A DNA stretch of 64,000 nt, taken from the NCBI GenBank assembly GCA_002382085.1, contig DFZK01000009.1:62001-126000 (forward strand), written 5' to 3'. Made by a program: the position numbers and the translations under genes. Position 1 is the first letter of the stretch. Each line of letters opens with the position of its first letter. The DNA comes from Sulfurospirillum sp. UBA4058 (GTDB taxonomy: Bacteria; Campylobacterota; Campylobacteria; Campylobacterales; Sulfurospirillaceae). A model generated the notes under the pieces. It saw only the letters and a program-made list of their open reading frames with translations, ran no database searches and was not told the origin of the DNA. Shown here one piece after another: positions 61,266 to 64,000 of the stretch.

Positions 61266-62240
61266 TTATTTTGGAGAACATTCTTGTTTCAAAAACCACC
61301 CGTAGACTGTTTGGATTCCTTCTTCAAGCCGCACCTTATGTTTCCATCCTAAAGCATTGAGCTTTGAAGGGTCTGTACGTTTGAGCATCGTACCGTCCGG
61401 TTTCTCCGTATTGTAAACAAGCGTTCCTTCGTAGCCGACAATGGTTCGTATTAACTCCGCCAATTCTTGGATACTAATATCCTCCCCCGTTCCGATATTA
61501 ATATGCGTATTGCGTATCTCTTTTTTATCGCCGATCAGATCTTTAAAATCAACGTTTTCCATAAGAAAAACACATGCATCCGCCATATCTTCGGAGTAGA
61601 GAAACTCTCGTCTGGGTTTCCCGCTTCCCCAGATCTCCACTTCCTTGTCTCGGTTTAGCTTGGCTTCGTGAATTTTTCTTATGAGTGCCGGTAAAACATG
61701 CGACGTTTCAAGATCGAAATTATCGTTAGGTCCGTAAAGATTGGTAGGCATCACGGAAATAAAATTGGTACCGTATTGAAGATTGTAACTCTCACACATT
61801 TTAATACCGGCAATTTTCGCTATCGCATAAGGCTCATTGGTATATTCAAGCTCACTTGTAAGCAAAGAGTCTTCATTCATCGGCTGCGGAGCATTTTTAG
61901 GATAAATACATGTAGAGCCTAAAAAGAGCAATTTTTTGACGCCGTGAAGATAACTTTGGTAAATTACGTTATTTTGTACGGCTAAATTTTCATAGATAAA
62001 ATCGGCTCGGTAGGTATTGTTTGCTATGATGCCGCCGACTTTAGCGGCCGCTAGAAAAACATACTCGGGCTTTTCCTTTTCAAAAAATTCTTGCACGTCT
62101 TTTTGACATGTAAGATCAAGCTCTCCGTGCGTTTTACCGATAATATTTGTATAACCCTTCGCGGTAAGGCTTTTGACAATGGCACTTCCGACAAGTCCAC
62201 GGTGTCCCGCAACGTAGATTTTGGACGTCTTGTTCATCAT
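61266..62240 (-). CDS. fcl: GDP-L-fucose synthase
   Basis: A 324-residue short-chain dehydrogenase (also called WcaG). 'IYVAGHRGLVGSAIVKSL' is the NADPH site, 'LFLGSTCIYPK' the Ser and 'EPYAIAKIAG' the YxxxK pair. It epimerises and reduces GDP-4-keto-6-deoxymannose to GDP-L-fucose. The ATG lies one base after the gmd stop. The GC level here is back to that of the core genome. Confidence 0.95.
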   Translation of the reverse strand: MMNKTSKIYVAGHRGLVGSAIVKSLTAKGYTNIIGKTHGELDLTCQKDVQEFFEKEKPEYVFLAAAKVGGIIANNTYRADFIYENLAVQNNVIYQSYLHGVKKLLFLGSTCIYPKNAPQPMNEDSLLTSELEYTNEPYAIAKIAGIKMCESYNLQYGTNFISVMPTNLYGPNDNFDLETSHVLPALIRKIHEAKLNRDKEVEIWGSGKPRREFLYSEDMADACVFLMENVDFKDLIGDKKEIRNTHINIGTGEDISIQELAELIRTIVGYEGTLVYNTEKPDGTMLKRTDPSKLNALGWKHKVRLEEGIQTVYGWFLKQECSPK

Positions 62241-62241
62241 C

Positions 62242-63360
62242 TTACTCAAAATAACTCATAATTTTATAGCCGCCCTCTTTCAGGTAGACGTCTTTCGTCA
62301 TCAATTTGAGATCCGATGCCATCATATCTTTAACCAAATCTTCCAATTTAAACTCACGTTTCCAGCCGAGTTTTTGCTCCGCTTTACTCGGATCACCTAA
62401 GAGTAAATCCACTTCCGTCGGTCTAAAATAGCGAGGATCGACCGCAACAACCTCTTTTCCGATTTCAACTTGATAGAGCGGATTGGAGCATGCTTTGACG
62501 ACACCGACTTCATTGACGCCGACACCCCTAAATTCAAGTTCGATACCGCAATAGCCAAACGCCATGCGTACAAAATCACGTACCATCGTTGTTTGCCCCG
62601 TAGCGATTACCCAATCTTCGGGTTCGTCTGCTTGAAGGATCATCCACATCATTTTGACGTAATCTTTGGCATGTCCCCAGTCACGTTTGGCATCTAAGTT
62701 ACCGAGGTAGAGTTTATCTTGAAGTCCTAAAGCGATTTTACTAGCGGCTCGCGTGATTTTACGCGTTACGAACGTCTCACCGCGTACGGGAGATTCATGG
62801 TTAAATAAAATACCGTTACATGCGAACATACCGTAGGCTTCTCTGTAGTTCACGGTAATCCAATACGCATACATTTTAGCCACGGCATAAGGGCTTCTCG
62901 GATAAAACGGCGTGGTCTCTTTTTGAGGAGTTTCTTGCACTTTACCGTAAAGTTCTGAAGTGCTCGCTTGATAGATTTTCGTCTTTTTCTCTAAGCCTAA
63001 AAGACGTACCGCCTCTAAAATGCGTAAAGTGCCCGTACCGTCGGCATTGGCAACGTATTCGGGTGTTTCAAACGAAACGGCAACATGGCTCATCGCCGCT
63101 AAATTATAGATCTCATCGGGCTGTGTTTCTTGGATAATACGCGTTAAATTCATACTATCGGTCATGTCGCCGTGGTGAAGGATAAGATTTCTATTTTCTA
63201 CGTGAGGATCTTGGTAGAGATGGTCGATTCTATCGGTATTAAAAAGGGAACTTCGTCGTTTAAGACCGTGAACGATATAGCCTTTTTTAAGCAAGAACTC
63301 TGCTAAATAACTTCCGTCTTGTCCTGTTATACCCGTAATCAATGCTACTTTTTGATTCAT
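62242..63360 (-). CDS. gmd: GDP-mannose 4,6-dehydratase
   Basis: A 372-residue NADP-dependent dehydratase. 'ALITGITGQDGSYLAEFLLKKGY' binds the cofactor, 'YQASTSELYGKVQETPQ' holds the Thr/Ser, and 'YPRSPYAVAKMYAYW' the YxxxK. It makes GDP-4-keto-6-deoxymannose for the fcl product. It overlaps manC by four bases and adjoins fcl, giving a manC-gmd-fcl unit for GDP-fucose. Confidence 0.96.
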   Translation of the reverse strand: MNQKVALITGITGQDGSYLAEFLLKKGYIVHGLKRRSSLFNTDRIDHLYQDPHVENRNLILHHGDMTDSMNLTRIIQETQPDEIYNLAAMSHVAVSFETPEYVANADGTGTLRILEAVRLLGLEKKTKIYQASTSELYGKVQETPQKETTPFYPRSPYAVAKMYAYWITVNYREAYGMFACNGILFNHESPVRGETFVTRKITRAASKIALGLQDKLYLGNLDAKRDWGHAKDYVKMMWMILQADEPEDWVIATGQTTMVRDFVRMAFGYCGIELEFRGVGVNEVGVVKACSNPLYQVEIGKEVVAVDPRYFRPTEVDLLLGDPSKAEQKLGWKREFKLEDLVKDMMASDLKLMTKDVYLKEGGYKIMSYFE

Positions 63361-64000
63361 ACTTCTTTCCTTTTATAGTCGTCTTCAATTCTGACGATAT
63401 CGTCTTCGCCCGTATAACTTCCCACTTGCGCTTCGATTAACACTAAGGGAATTTTTCCTTCGTTGCTTAAACGATGAATTTCTCCCGCTTTAATGTACGT
63501 CGATTCGTTTTCCCGCACCAAGAAAATGTTCTCTTCAACTTGAACAACGGCCGTTCCGCTCACGACGATCCAATGTTCATTACGGTGAAAGTGCTTTTGC
63601 AGGCTCAGGCGACATCCCGGCTTGACGACAATTTTTTTAATTTTATACCCTATTTTATCTTCTAAAACGCTGTAAGTACCCCATGGACGATGTACCGTTT
63701 TATGCGTCATCGTCAAATCGTCGTTTTCTTTTTTTAGCTTTCCGACGATCTCTTTGACTTTTTGAGAACTTCCTTTTTGACTAATCAAAAGCGCATCTTC
63801 CGTATCGATAACGATCAAATCGCGTACATCGATTAAGCTGACGTGTTTATCGGACATCACGAAATTATTGCTTGCGTCATTGTCGAGTTCTTGGCACAGT
63901 GCATCAAAACTTCCCACATCACTCCAACCGATATCGCTAGGAACGACTTTCACTTTTTTGCTTTTTTCCATGACCGCATAATCGATACTGTCTTCGGGAA
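63357..64000 (-). CDS. manC: mannose-1-phosphate guanylyltransferase/mannose-6-phosphate isomerase, C-terminal part (partial)
   Basis: The window ends inside this gene; 214 C-terminal residues are present. The frame runs through to base 64000 ('PEDSIDYAVMEKS' at the edge is the GMP domain), so the ATG at 63971 is internal. 'VPSDIGWSDVGSFDAL' completes the nucleotidyltransferase half. The cupin-type isomerase domain has 'HRPWGTYSVLEDKIGYKIKK' and 'LSLQKHFHRNEHWIVVSGTA'. The type II enzyme makes GDP-mannose and feeds gmd. Confidence 0.95.
   Translation of the reverse strand, partial: PEDSIDYAVMEKSKKVKVVPSDIGWSDVGSFDALCQELDNDASNNFVMSDKHVSLIDVRDLIVIDTEDALLISQKGSSQKVKEIVGKLKKENDDLTMTHKTVHRPWGTYSVLEDKIGYKIKKIVVKPGCRLSLQKHFHRNEHWIVVSGTAVVQVEENIFLVRENESTYIKAGEIHRLSNEGKIPLVLIEAQVGSYTGEDDIVRIEDDYKRKEV

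Noticed and set aside
49287..63971. Phase-variable homopolymer tracts in glycan genes
   Set aside because: No G/C tracts of eight or more were seen in these genes; all frames are intact.
1..64000. Frequent CGATCG words, considered as a second iterated palindrome
   Set aside because: They look common by eye but fit the Ile/Asp/Arg codon habits of this genome; no clear excess can be claimed without counting.

Overview
This window is chromosomal DNA from a member of the Campylobacterota (formerly Epsilonproteobacteria), most likely a free-living Sulfurospirillum-like organism. The genus is inferred, the class-level call is strong. The evidence is two gene blocks whose order I recall from Campylobacter jejuni. 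One is pyrF-nusB-ribH-kdsA-(EamA exporter)-der-aroK-trpS-serS-pflB at 24.2-37.4 kb. The other is pssA-(psd-related)-ftsH-prmA-cheY-pglG-pglB at 39.2-48.2 kb. No rRNA, CRISPR array, prophage or insertion sequence was seen; there is one tRNA, tRNA-Ser(GCU).

Layout. 0-1.2 kb: the end of a DUF155/RMD1-type gene, a DUF2798 membrane protein and an MscS channel, then an intergenic region holding two near-identical ~79-base copies of an unknown element. 1.6-5.0 kb: a cytochrome bd oxidase operon (DUF6858, DUF4492, cydA, cydB and a 32-codon CydX-like small gene) closed by a hairpin terminator. 5.1-9.8 kb: a diguanylate cyclase, an EF-hand protein, a Sel1-repeat protein, and an AraC regulator with a LysE-type exporter. 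9.8-14.3 kb: a MacA/MacB/TolC-like efflux operon with MacB split into ATPase and permease. 14.6-20.5 kb: envelope genes (TonB-dependent receptor, MMPL/RND exporter, LpxR-type lipid A deacylase). 20.7-22.2 kb: an AT-rich pair of nuclease-like genes beside tRNA-Ser. 22.5-29.6 kb: a small helical protein, AsmA, pyrF, nusB, ribH, ovoA, kdsA and an EamA exporter. 29.7-37.4 kb: MscS, der, aroK, trpS, serS, pflB. 37.4-39.1 kb: leuA with a leucine-rich leader peptide. 39.2-48.2 kb: pssA, psd-related, ftsH, prmA, cheY, hisA, hisH, pglG, pglB. 48.2-64 kb: a surface-glycan locus, all on the minus strand.

How the genes work together. The glycan locus makes GDP-mannose (manC) and from it GDP-L-fucose (gmd, fcl). 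It carries a 3-amino-sugar branch (FdtA-like isomerase plus aminotransferase), a WecA-type initiating enzyme, at least five glycosyltransferases, an O-acyltransferase, four methyltransferases, a ParB-fold protein and a Wzx flippase. No Wzy polymerase, Wzz or O-antigen ligase is present in the window. The oligosaccharyltransferase PglB directly follows the WecA-type gene, so a protein N-glycan built by O-antigen-style machinery is a reasonable hypothesis. The middle of the locus (about 49.3-60 kb) is clearly richer in A+T than its flanks.

The most unusual signal is an iterated perfect palindrome, TTACATGTAA, with 13 exact copies by my manual scan, where well under one is expected by chance. 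Nine lie inside unrelated genes, eight of them read as Leu-His-Val, and two form a back-to-back hairpin between pflB and leuA. It recalls highly iterated palindromes such as cyanobacterial HIP1. I know of no described function for this one.
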